A DNA stretch of 64,000 nt from Blautia sp. GTDB taxonomy: Bacteria > Bacillota > Clostridia > Lachnospirales > Lachnospiraceae. The position numbers and the translations under genes are program-made. The DNA lies in contig JARIAR010000057.1 of assembly GCA_029257805.1 (NCBI GenBank), positions 1 to 64,000 on the forward strand, given 5' to 3'. A model generated the notes under the pieces. That model was not told the origin of the DNA. It was given only the letters and a program-made list of their open reading frames with translations, and searched no databases. Positions 9,770-18,931 of the stretch are shown here, piece by piece (the stretch's first letter is position 1; every line of letters starts with the position of its first letter).

Positions 9770-10540
9770 CTAAACTTCTATATCTACAATTCTTGTTCCC
9801 ATCCAATATGCAAATATATAAATTCCAAAACATACAGTCATTGCACAGACACCAAAAGGATTCCCATACAAAGTACTTAAAAATCCAGGAGAAGTAATCT
9901 TCAAATATGCAATGATCCCTGCCGGCATAAAACTCATAATCCTTTGCTCTGATTTTTTTGCCGCCAATGTTGCTTCAATTTCTTTTTTAACGTCAATTTT
10001 ATCTCCCAGCATCCTTGCCACTTTTTGAATTACGTTTCCCATATCGCCACCTGTACGCTTCGCTGTATAAAAAACAGCCGCAAAATTTTCAATGTCTTCT
10101 ACGCCACTTCTTTCACCAAAATCAAAAAACAACTCTTCAATTGGAACACTTACTTTTTGCTGACTTTCCATATAATGAAATTCCCGAACAATATCCGCAT
10201 CCGAAGCATACAAGCGTTCCAGATCTCTGGTGCAGGAGCACACTGCATTTTCCACGGAATAACCAGCCTGCACTGCTACGCTCATCGCATTTAATGCATC
10301 TCGAAACTGATAATTCAGTTGTTTTTTCCTTTCCCGGATACATTGCTGCTTCTTCCATTTCATAAATATAAGGGGAAACGGAATCATCAAAAGAAGTACC
10401 CATGGCGACTCATAAAAAAGATAATCTGCCACAAAACAAAGCATTACACATTCTCCCAGATATTTTAAAAATTCTTTTCCTGAAAAATGATATTCGCCAT
10501 AATTCTTTTTTATATTTCCTGTTTTTTCTTTCTTTTTCAT
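9770..10540 (-). CDS. TadB-like type II secretion F domain protein
   Basis: FRDALNAMSVAVQAGYSVENAV...FGERSGVEDIENFAAVFYTAKRTGGDMGNVIQKVA. Confidence 0.82.
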   Translation of the reverse strand: MKKKEKTGNIKKNYGEYHFSGKEFLKYLGECVMLCFVADYLFYESPWVLLLMIPFPLIFMKWKKQQCIRERKKQLNYQFRDALNAMSVAVQAGYSVENAVCSCTRDLERLYASDADIVREFHYMESQQKVSVPIEELFFDFGERSGVEDIENFAAVFYTAKRTGGDMGNVIQKVARMLGDKIDVKKEIEATLAAKKSEQRIMSFMPAGIIAYLKITSPGFLSTLYGNPFGVCAMTVCFGIYIFAYWMGTRIVDIEV

Positions 10541-11727
10541 AATGCAAGCCCTGCCCTTTCCAGCTTTTCTTTACGCAAAAGGGAAGATATCTGTACAAGC
10601 CCTTTTCCCTCCTGCCACTGATAAAGCACATTTGTTTTAATTTCACCGGCCTGAAATCCACATACTTCTGTAATTTCCAAAACTTTTCTGGATTTATCTC
10701 TCATTCTCCCAAGGTGAATAAGAATATCCACTCCCGAAGAAATCTGCCGCCGTATGGCTTCCAACGGAAGATCCACTCCCATCAGTATCATGGTTTCAAG
10801 ACGACTTAACATATCCAGACTGCTATTTGCATGTGCTGTACTTAAACTCCCTTCATGACCGGTATTTAATGCCTGCAGCATATCTACTGCTTCACCGCCT
10901 CGTACTTCTCCTACCACAATGCGATCCGGTCTCATGCGAAGAGCTGATTTAATCAAATCTCTTATAGAGATTCCTCCGCTTCCTTCTCTGTTTGGTGCCT
11001 TCGCTTCAAGGCATACAAGATTTTCGATTCCCTGAATTTTTAATTCTGCATTATCTTCTATCGTAATCACTCTCTCGTCCTTGGGGATATATTCAGAAAG
11101 CGCTCCCAGAAAAGTCGTTTTCCCGCTTCCGGTTCCGCCTCCTATGATCATAGAATACCGTGCCTGTACAAGAGTCGCCAAAAATTCTGCACACTCCTTG
11201 GAAAGACTCCCAAGAGAAATCAATCGTTCCATAGTGATCGGTACATCCGGAAAACGTCGTATCGTCAAAATCGGTCCGTTTAAAGCCACCGGATGAATAA
11301 CCGCATTTACACGTGCCCCGTTTTCCAAACGTGCATCTACAATCGGCATAGATTCATTTACAACTCTGTTGCATTTCCCCACAATCTGCTGTATCACATC
11401 TTCCAGTTTGTCTTTAGAAGTAAAAGTTTTCTCCCATCGTGTCAGTTTTCCTCCTCTTTCTATAAAAATAGCCCCAGGACCATTTACCATGATTTCCGTA
11501 ACCGTTTCATCCTCTATCAGTTCCTGAAGTACATCCAGCTTCCGCACAGAATAAAAAAGTTCCTGACGAAGCTGTACTTTTTCTTTTAAAGTACAACAAA
11601 GATCTTCCGCATGATTTAAAATCAGGTTATCAATAATATCCAGGATCTCTTCATCCGAAAGCTCTCTTTCCAAATTCAGCTTTTCCATGAGCTTTCCACG
11701 AAGTTCCCGAAATATCTCTTTATTCAT
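10537..11727 (-). CDS. CpaF/TadA family secretion ATPase
   Basis: Walker A IIGGGTGSGKTTFLGAL, ERVITIEDNAEL, RPDRIVVGEVRGGEAVDMLQALNTGHEGSLSTAHANS. Confidence 0.95.
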   Translation of the reverse strand: MNKEIFRELRGKLMEKLNLERELSDEEILDIIDNLILNHAEDLCCTLKEKVQLRQELFYSVRKLDVLQELIEDETVTEIMVNGPGAIFIERGGKLTRWEKTFTSKDKLEDVIQQIVGKCNRVVNESMPIVDARLENGARVNAVIHPVALNGPILTIRRFPDVPITMERLISLGSLSKECAEFLATLVQARYSMIIGGGTGSGKTTFLGALSEYIPKDERVITIEDNAELKIQGIENLVCLEAKAPNREGSGGISIRDLIKSALRMRPDRIVVGEVRGGEAVDMLQALNTGHEGSLSTAHANSSLDMLSRLETMILMGVDLPLEAIRRQISSGVDILIHLGRMRDKSRKVLEITEVCGFQAGEIKTNVLYQWQEGKGLVQISSLLRKEKLERAGLAL

Positions 11728-12737
11728 TCTCTTTCCTTTCTTAAAATTTCCTTTACATAATCTCCCAGTTCACTCCATATCAAACGTTCTATATATGTTT
11801 CTCCGGAACAATTTTCCACATGAAAAGGCGGTTTGATTTTTGTTATTTTCGGCAAAATCTGCGAATAATCCCATATGCGCAGGAGATTTTCAAATTGTGC
11901 GATCTTACATACCGAAACCGAATCTGATAATACAGGCATATAAATTCTGCTGCACTTATCCAAAATCTGAAAAATCTCTTCCATCTCACTTCCAATATCT
12001 AAAATAACAATTTCATAAGAACTGCTGCGTATAATTTCTTCCAAAAGCTTATTCCAATCTTCCCATGCTGTTCCATGTATATCCCACGGTGTATGTACTG
12101 GGGGAATAAAATCCAGATTATGGATGGTCTGTATCATGCCATTCATTTTATGAATCAGATTCTGATTTCCCTGACGCACATAATATAAAAGGTCACTTAA
12201 ATCATGGGAAAAACTTTTTCCAAAAAGCTCCTCAAACCCGGAGTACTCTTCAAAATTTAAATATAAAACCGCCTTTTCTTTTGCCAATATCTGTCCCATT
12301 GCCAGGGCAAATGAGGTTTTTAAACATCGTTTAAGAGGAGAATAAATTCCCACTATTTCGGTTGTCTTTTTTAACACCGGAAATGTTACAGATTCCACTG
12401 CCTTTTCCTCCCCATAACAGGACATAACCTCACGGATAACATCTGAAGAAGACTGGTACTTATATACGCTTGGATATTGATCCAGTTCAGGAGAATGCAC
12501 TCCTTCTGACAGAATCACGATTTTTCCAATATTCAATTCCCGAACTTCCCTGCACATTGCTTTTCCGGAAATTAACAGCAGCTCAATATGCGTCTTTTCC
12601 CCATATGCAATTAAACTGTTTACTGTTGTAAACGCCTGGATTTCAAAAGGAACATTCTTTTTCTGATTCAGATAATCCATAAAATTACAGGCATAATCTA
12701 CTTCCAGATCACAGACTGCAAAAATATTCTTCTTCAA
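11724..12737 (-). CDS. CpaE/TadZ-like protein with degenerate P-loop
   Basis: Position before cpaF; VGIYSPLKRCLKTSFALAMGQILA.. in place of a canonical KGGxGKT; TTG start behind GGAGGTG. Confidence 0.6.
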   Translation of the reverse strand: MKKNIFAVCDLEVDYACNFMDYLNQKKNVPFEIQAFTTVNSLIAYGEKTHIELLLISGKAMCREVRELNIGKIVILSEGVHSPELDQYPSVYKYQSSSDVIREVMSCYGEEKAVESVTFPVLKKTTEIVGIYSPLKRCLKTSFALAMGQILAKEKAVLYLNFEEYSGFEELFGKSFSHDLSDLLYYVRQGNQNLIHKMNGMIQTIHNLDFIPPVHTPWDIHGTAWEDWNKLLEEIIRSSSYEIVILDIGSEMEEIFQILDKCSRIYMPVLSDSVSVCKIAQFENLLRIWDYSQILPKITKIKPPFHVENCSGETYIERLIWSELGDYVKEILRKERE

Positions 12738-13246
12738 TAGACACCTCCCGCATATAAAACAACACTCATAAAAACAGGTATTGTAAAATGAAAATTTTCC
12801 GAGACTTCCATTCCCTTCCGATAATAAGGTTCTATTTCCCCTGTTCGGATACATTTGCTCACATACAGAAACAAATAATGAAATCGTTCATATATATTTC
12901 CGTTAGAAATTAGAATGGCCAAAGATATACATGCTCCAAAAATAAAAGAAACAAGAATGCATTTTGCAATGTTTTCCATTCCCATTATGCCGCCCAGCGC
13001 ACAAAAAAGTTTAATATCCCCCGGTCCCAGCATATGGAACAGAAAAAGAACGCCCAGACAAACTACAGGAAAAAGCATGCCTGACATAAATTTTAAAAAT
13101 ACATTTCCTCTTTCTGTTAAAATTCGGATCAGCAGTCCCACCACAATAGAAAATAAAATCCATCCATTATCTACTTTTGCTGTGCGCAAATCCATAATGA
13201 CAGCAACAGCCGCTATCGTAACGGGAAAGCAGATACGAAAAAACAT
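12734..13246 (-). CDS. A24 family prepilin peptidase (TadV/CpaA-like), first gene of Tad operon
   Basis: IMDLRTAKVDN and HMLGPGDIKLFCALGG catalytic motifs, TM helices. Confidence 0.85.
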   Translation of the reverse strand: MFFRICFPVTIAAVAVIMDLRTAKVDNGWILFSIVVGLLIRILTERGNVFLKFMSGMLFPVVCLGVLFLFHMLGPGDIKLFCALGGIMGMENIAKCILVSFIFGACISLAILISNGNIYERFHYLFLYVSKCIRTGEIEPYYRKGMEVSENFHFTIPVFMSVVLYAGGVY

Positions 13247-13382
13247 GGCATCACCTCGCTTTGCCTTTGTATTTTCTTACAGCTTTTGCAAAATATCATA
13301 CGTTTTCTCTTTTGTAAAAATAATTGGGATTTCTTCCGTCAGAATAGACGGGTTTGACACCAGAAGTCTTCTGGTAAGTTGT

Positions 13383-13440
13383 ATTATAGAACAATGTGTA
13401 CCTCTTGTCCAGAATTTTCCATCGACAAATTCCGACAAAT
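13383..13440 (-). promoter_or_regulatory. Putative sigmaA promoter of Tad operon (TGGACA-17-TATAAT) with tandem 0A-box-like repeats upstream
   Basis: Minus strand ATTTGTCGGA ATTTGTCGAT (13440-13421), -35 TGGACA (13411-13406), 17 nt, -10 TATAAT (13388-13383). Confidence 0.55.
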
Positions 13441-13540
13441 TATCCATTTTTTGTTTATTCATGCATTTTTATAAGTTTTTATTGCATATTTATAAATTGT
13501 ATGTATAATATACTTATACTCATCAACAAGGGGGTTTTAT

Positions 13541-14311
13541 ATGAATACAACAATTGAACAAATAGAAGATATGTCCCTGAATGCCTGGCCATCACATAAA
13601 ATGGAGCTTTATGACGGATGGATCCTGCGGTTTTCATACTTTTACACCCACCGCACAAACAGTGTAGAACAATTCGGAGTTTCCTCCCTTCCTTGGAGAG
13701 AAAAAATACCTTATTGCGAAAATGTTTATAAACGTCTGGGAACTCCGGCCATTTTCAAAATTAGCCCCCTTATTTCTCCGGATTTCGATTATATTTTGGA
13801 AAACAGAGGCTATTCCATTGAACATACTACTAATGTAATGACAATCGACTTAAAAAATACTTCCTCTTTTTCCTCTGCTCTTTGTCCGGATGTTCAATTT
13901 ACAACAACCATTCCTTCTTTCTGGATCCAATCATTGCTGAAATTAAAGCATACTACAAATCCTCTTCACCAGAAAGTCGTACCCTCCATGTATCAGGCAA
14001 TCTTAAAAGAAACTATTTGTGCTTCCATAACCAAAAACGGAGAGATTATTGGTACAGGTCTTGGTATCTTGGACCGTGATTATATCGGCATCTATGCAAT
14101 TCATGTAAGAGAGGATTTTCGCAAACAGGGATATGCCAGACAAATTTGTACCGGCTTATTAAAAAAAGGCAAAGAACTTGGAGCACAAAATGCGTATTTA
14201 CAGGTAGTGAACCATAATTTTTCTGCTCAAAACCTGTACCGTTCTTTGGGCTTTAAAAAGCTTTACACCTATTGGTTCCGTACACAGCCAAGTTTTCCCC
14301 AATCTGTATAA
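13541..14311 (+). CDS. GNAT family N-acetyltransferase
   Basis: YIGIYAIHVREDFRKQGYARQICTGLLKKGKELGAQNAYLQVVNHNFSAQNLYRSLGFKKLYTYWF. Confidence 0.88.
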   Translation: MNTTIEQIEDMSLNAWPSHKMELYDGWILRFSYFYTHRTNSVEQFGVSSLPWREKIPYCENVYKRLGTPAIFKISPLISPDFDYILENRGYSIEHTTNVMTIDLKNTSSFSSALCPDVQFTTTIPSFWIQSLLKLKHTTNPLHQKVVPSMYQAILKETICASITKNGEIIGTGLGILDRDYIGIYAIHVREDFRKQGYARQICTGLLKKGKELGAQNAYLQVVNHNFSAQNLYRSLGFKKLYTYWFRTQPSFPQSV

Positions 14312-14330
14312 ATGTTCCACAGGATTCAAA

Positions 14331-14360
14331 AAACCGGCACATGCTCACATGTACCGGTTT
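14331..14360. terminator. Intrinsic terminator hairpin between convergent genes
   Basis: AAACCGGcACATG ctca CATGTaCCGGTTT followed by cttttt. Confidence 0.7.
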
Positions 14361-14395
14361 CTTTTTGGGAATCTTTTGTATTTTTTTATTATATT

Positions 14396-14977
14396 TTATC
14401 TGCCTTCCAGAGAATGACTGCCTACTGATTCTCCTCTGGAAACACTTCCTGCCACCATGGAAGTAATCGGACTCAAATACAGAAGACAACTTAATACACA
14501 GTAAATAGGAATCAGACATACAAATTGTACCAGTCTCCCCGGCATGATTGCATAAAAATTATAACCCAAAATAATAACAAGACCTGCCGTTGTAAGAATG
14601 AGAGAACTTAAAATAGCTGTTATGATAACAGAAATACAAATTCCCACTGTTTTCGCTTTTTTTGTTTTATGAACGAAAAACGGTTTCATAAGCGCCGGAA
14701 TAACCCCCCACAAAATTGCCGCAACCGTGATAAAGGGATTGATTGCATATCCCTTCATAAAACATCCAATAATATCTGCTGAAAATCCACACAAGCCACC
14801 AGCTACCGGTCCCAGCCACAAACCTGCCATGATCGTCGTCACACTTCCAAGGGATATACGATATGCTCCCAACTCAATGACAAATACTCTTGTGAGTACC
14901 AGATTCATGGCTACTAAAAGAGCCATGTAAACAAGGGTTGACACGTTCCATTGCTGTTTTCCATTAATTTTTTGCAT
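14396..14977 (-). CDS. folT: Folate ECF transporter S component (FolT-like)
   Basis: LVYMALLVAMNLVLTRVFVIELGAYRISLGSVTTIMAGLWLGPVAGGLCGFSADIIG; located downstream of a THF riboswitch. Confidence 0.85.
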   Translation of the reverse strand: MQKINGKQQWNVSTLVYMALLVAMNLVLTRVFVIELGAYRISLGSVTTIMAGLWLGPVAGGLCGFSADIIGCFMKGYAINPFITVAAILWGVIPALMKPFFVHKTKKAKTVGICISVIITAILSSLILTTAGLVIILGYNFYAIMPGRLVQFVCLIPIYCVLSCLLYLSPITSMVAGSVSRGESVGSHSLEGR

Positions 14978-15061
14978 AATAAAAACACCTCCACAATGTT
15001 TTCATGAATAGAGTAGTTACCATAAATAATAATCCCTCCACATTATGAGATGTTCTCATAT

Positions 15062-15165
15062 GTAGCAACGGGTGCGGAAAATATATCGTAAGCATCTTTT
15101 ACTGCTTTTCGTTTCACGGCGACTCCCCAGCCAGTGAACACTTGACGCATATAATCCTACTTCGC
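15062..15165 (-). ncRNA. Tetrahydrofolate (THF) riboswitch candidate
   Basis: Minus strand GCGAAGTAGGATTATATGCGTCAAGTG...GGGGAGTCGCC...ACGAAAAGC...TTTTCCGCACCCGTTGCTAC; closing GTAG/CTAC helix; directly upstream of folT. Confidence 0.75.
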
Positions 15166-15289
15166 TATTATTTATTTAAGAAAATTATAGCATAATTTAT
15201 AGAAATTTCAATATCTTTTTGCTATAATAACTTTCATGTTTCATGCATAAAAACATACTGTCTACAAGCACGATCACCGGAGGAAACAA

Positions 15290-16396
15290 ATGAAAAAACT
15301 GCCTCTCATCTGCATTTGTCTATGCTGCAGTCTCACGGCAGGAGGCTGCAATTCTAGCGATGCTCTGGAAAAATATATCTCAAAAGAAAAAAATCAGGAA
15401 ACTACCTCCTCTCCCAAAGAGCGCATCTACATGGATGAATTTTCCGGCTCTCTGGAAAATTTTGATGGAAATTATATTACATTAAAATCCGGGGACCATT
15501 CCTATGTCTTTGATGTTTCACAGGCAACCCTGGAATGCCAAAATGGATTGATCTGCGGAGATTCTGTCAGCGTTATATACGAAGGTCAGCTTTCCTCTTC
15601 AGACACAAGCACTGTAAAAGCATTAAAGGTTACCGATGATTTTCATAAAAAAAAGGAACCGGAAGAAAAAAGTCTCCATGGACAGGTACAGGAGATCACT
15701 CCAAATACTATTACGATTCAGGAAAAAAATAAAAAATCCTTTACATACCCTCTTACATGTGCAGAGCAATACTATAAAAACGGTTTAAAAAAAGGAAACT
15801 GGGTTTACCTGCATTACAAGGGAAACAAAGATAAAAATCCACAACAGCTGAAAGTTTTAAGTGTTTCTGATATAGAACCTCTGAAACCGCCTGCTAAAAA
15901 ACCGGTCGCACCTGTAAACAAAGAGGATCCTCCTTCATCTGAAAAGACTTTCCGTGCATCCATCCAGAATATTCATATGAACACTTTGGATATTTTACCG
16001 GAAGGTTCTGATACCCCCCTGCATTTAGATCTTTCTTCCATCCCCTGTTATTTCAAAGCTGGAATTGCACCTGGTGCTTTTTTAAAAGTCAGCTATACCG
16101 GGGATTTTCAAACAAATACTTTAGATGGGATTTCCATTTCCTCTGTTACTGGAGAATCTCCGAAAAAAAATAAACACTATATTACTTCCACCATCACTGG
16201 TACGATCATTGGCTCTACCTCCAACACCCTTACCATGCAGACAAACGATGGCGCTTTCGTTACCTGCGAACGCTCAGATGCTGTTAATAACTCCACCGGA
16301 GGTCTCCTTTCCGGAAGCAGCATAAAAGTCACTTTTGATCCTTCCGCATCTGAAAATTCTAATATTTACAAATGTCTCAAAATTGAAGATGCCTGA
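15290..16396 (+). CDS. Secreted lipoprotein with four tandem beta-rich (OB-like) repeats
   Basis: Lipobox LTAGGC; four aligned ~75-aa segments; SD GGAGG. Confidence 0.65.
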   Translation: MKKLPLICICLCCSLTAGGCNSSDALEKYISKEKNQETTSSPKERIYMDEFSGSLENFDGNYITLKSGDHSYVFDVSQATLECQNGLICGDSVSVIYEGQLSSSDTSTVKALKVTDDFHKKKEPEEKSLHGQVQEITPNTITIQEKNKKSFTYPLTCAEQYYKNGLKKGNWVYLHYKGNKDKNPQQLKVLSVSDIEPLKPPAKKPVAPVNKEDPPSSEKTFRASIQNIHMNTLDILPEGSDTPLHLDLSSIPCYFKAGIAPGAFLKVSYTGDFQTNTLDGISISSVTGESPKKNKHYITSTITGTIIGSTSNTLTMQTNDGAFVTCERSDAVNNSTGGLLSGSSIKVTFDPSASENSNIYKCLKIEDA

Positions 16397-16407
16397 CGCA
16401 CCTGAAA

Positions 16408-16442
16408 AATCCCTGCTACTGAAAATCTCAGTGACAGGGATT
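16408..16442. terminator. Bidirectional terminator hairpin between convergent genes
   Basis: AATCCCTGctACTGaaaatctCAGTgaCAGGGATT followed by cttttta. Confidence 0.75.
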
Positions 16443-16446
16443 CTTT

Positions 16447-18825
16447 TTATTGTTCTTTGGAAACTTCTTCTACATATTTCTGGATATTTGATGCATTCAC
16501 ATATTTTCTTGTATGTGCCCCATCTGTGACCACAAGAGTAGGAGCCTGCATAATTCCAAACTCTTTTGCCATTTCCGGATTTTTCTCTGCATCTATAATT
16601 TCTGGATTTTCCCCTTCTAATATCTTCTTTGCCATACGACAATTAGGACAGGTACTTGTAGTAAATAAATATTTATGTGTTTCTACCGGCTCTATCTTCA
16701 CATCATCTTTCTCCATTGTTACCACACTGGTATGGATCTTTTTAATATGAGAGTGGGTAATATCATATAATGTACGGTTTTTATATTCCTGGGCTTTTCC
16801 ATCATTCCAGTTTTGAACCGGACGATAGTACCCTGTAATACGGCTGTAAACCTCTGCGTTTTTCCCACATTTCGGGCAGGTAAAATGTTCACCGCTTATA
16901 TATCCATGTTCCTGACACACAGAATAAGTAGGCGAGATCGTATAATATGGCAATTTATAATTTTCTGCAATTTTACGAACAAGCGATGCTGCAGCTTTCC
17001 AATCCGGAAGTTTTTCTCCTACAAATCCATGGAACACAGTTCCGGAGGTATATAATGTCTGCAATTCATCCTGTATATCCAGAGCATCAAAAATATCACT
17101 GGAAAATTCTACCGGAAGATGAGAACTATTTGTATAATAAGGCGTATCGCCCTTACTTCCTGCTGTTCGAATATCCGCCCAACGCTTTCTGTCATGTTTT
17201 GCCAGACGATATGCCGTTGATTCCGCAGGAGTTGCCTCTAAATTAAATAATTCTCCCTCATATAATTCCTGATAATCAGACAGTCTTTCTCTCATATGTT
17301 CCAGAACTTCTTTTGTGAATTTCTGAGTACGTGGATCTGTCATATCACATCCAAGCCATCTGGCATTTAATCCTGCTTCATTCATGCCGACAAGACCGAT
17401 GGTAGAAAAATGATTGGAAAAGCTTCCCAAATACCGTTTTGTGTAAGGATACAATCCTTCATCAAGAAGCTTCCCGATTACTTCTCTTTTAATATGCAGA
17501 GAACGGGCAGACAAATCCATCATGTGATCCAGGCGATGATAAAATTCCTCCGGTGTTTTTGAAAGATATGCGATTCTTGGCATATTAATCGTTACAACCC
17601 CAACAGAACCTGTGCTCTCCCCTGATCCAAAGAATCCGCCGCTTTTTTTGCGAAGTTCTCTAAGATCCAGACGAAGCCGACAGCACATACTTCGAATATC
17701 GCTTGGCTGCATATCACTGTTAATATAATTTGAAAAATACGGCGTACCATATTTTGCTGTCATTTCAAATAAAAGACGATTATTTTCTGTATCGGACCAG
17801 TCAAAATCTTTTGTAATAGAATAGGTTGGAATAGGATATTGGAACCCTCTTCCATTTGCATCTCCCTCGATCATCGTCTCAATAAAGGCTTTATTAACCA
17901 TGTCCATTTCTTTTTTACAGTCTTTATATTTGAAATCCATTTCTTTTCCGCCTACGATCGCAGGGAGTTCTGCAAGATCATCCGGTACTGTCCAATCCAG
18001 GGTGATATTGGAAAATGGTGCCTGGGTTCCCCAACGGCTTGGCGTATTAACTCCATAAACAAAAGACTCTATACATTTTTTTACTTCTAAATAAGAAAGG
18101 CCATCTGCCTTTACAAAAGGTGCAAGATACGTATCAAAGGATGAAAATGCCTGCGCTCCTGCCCATTCATTCTGCATGATTCCAAGAAAATTAACCATCT
18201 GGTTACACAAAACACTTAAATGCTTTGCCGGTGCAGATGTGATCTTTCCCTCAATACCGCCAAGACCTTCCTGGATCAACTGCTTTAAAGACCATCCTGC
18301 ACAATATCCTGTAAGCATGGAAAGATCGTGAATGTGTATATCTGCATTTCTGTGTGCATCTGCAATTTCATTGTCGTAAATTTCTGACAGCCAGTAATTC
18401 GCTGTAATGGCACCGGAATTACTTAAGATCAATCCGCCTACAGAATATGTGACTGTTGAATTTTCCTTTACACGCCAATCTTCTACTTTTACATAGCTGT
18501 TTACAATCTCCTTATAATCCACTATGGTAGACTTCATATTTCGAACTTTTTCCCGCTGTTTTCGATATAAAATATATGCTTTTGCAACATCAGAATACCC
18601 GGCCTGGATCAGTACATTCTCCACACTGTCCTGAATATCTTCTACCGTAATTTTTTCTTCTTTGATCTTTGTCTGAAAATCAGAAGTTACATGAAGTCCC
18701 AAAAGTTCAATCATATCTTTACTGTAATGCTTTTCTTTTGCATCAAATGCTTTCCCAATGGCACTTGTTATCTTTTCCATCTGAAAATCTGCAATTTCTC
18801 CATCTCTTTTTACTACCTGAAACAT
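16447..18825 (-). CDS. nrdD: Anaerobic (class III) ribonucleoside-triphosphate reductase with C-terminal thioredoxin/glutaredoxin-like domain
   Basis: ATP-cone N-terminus MFQVVKRDGEIADFQ; zinc-site Cys CQEHGYISGEHFTCPKCG; glycyl-radical loop RITGYYRPVQNW; C-terminal FTTSTCPNCRMAKKIL...QAPTLVV. Confidence 0.93.
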   Translation of the reverse strand: MFQVVKRDGEIADFQMEKITSAIGKAFDAKEKHYSKDMIELLGLHVTSDFQTKIKEEKITVEDIQDSVENVLIQAGYSDVAKAYILYRKQREKVRNMKSTIVDYKEIVNSYVKVEDWRVKENSTVTYSVGGLILSNSGAITANYWLSEIYDNEIADAHRNADIHIHDLSMLTGYCAGWSLKQLIQEGLGGIEGKITSAPAKHLSVLCNQMVNFLGIMQNEWAGAQAFSSFDTYLAPFVKADGLSYLEVKKCIESFVYGVNTPSRWGTQAPFSNITLDWTVPDDLAELPAIVGGKEMDFKYKDCKKEMDMVNKAFIETMIEGDANGRGFQYPIPTYSITKDFDWSDTENNRLLFEMTAKYGTPYFSNYINSDMQPSDIRSMCCRLRLDLRELRKKSGGFFGSGESTGSVGVVTINMPRIAYLSKTPEEFYHRLDHMMDLSARSLHIKREVIGKLLDEGLYPYTKRYLGSFSNHFSTIGLVGMNEAGLNARWLGCDMTDPRTQKFTKEVLEHMRERLSDYQELYEGELFNLEATPAESTAYRLAKHDRKRWADIRTAGSKGDTPYYTNSSHLPVEFSSDIFDALDIQDELQTLYTSGTVFHGFVGEKLPDWKAAASLVRKIAENYKLPYYTISPTYSVCQEHGYISGEHFTCPKCGKNAEVYSRITGYYRPVQNWNDGKAQEYKNRTLYDITHSHIKKIHTSVVTMEKDDVKIEPVETHKYLFTTSTCPNCRMAKKILEGENPEIIDAEKNPEMAKEFGIMQAPTLVVTDGAHTRKYVNASNIQKYVEEVSKEQ

Positions 18826-18931
18826 GGTAATATAGCCCCCATTTCTTTTTATATGAAAGTCTCGCATCTTTATTTCGATGCATGCTGTAGGATTATTGTA
18901 GCAGACTATATTTTAAACGTCAATAAGAAAA

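Noticed and set aside
13277-13462. 61-aa minus-strand ORF (MNKQKMDNLSEFVDGKFWTRG...) just upstream of the Tad operon
   Set aside because: It spans the predicted promoter and 0A-like boxes, so its start lies upstream of the likely TSS; no SD; treated as chance ORF.
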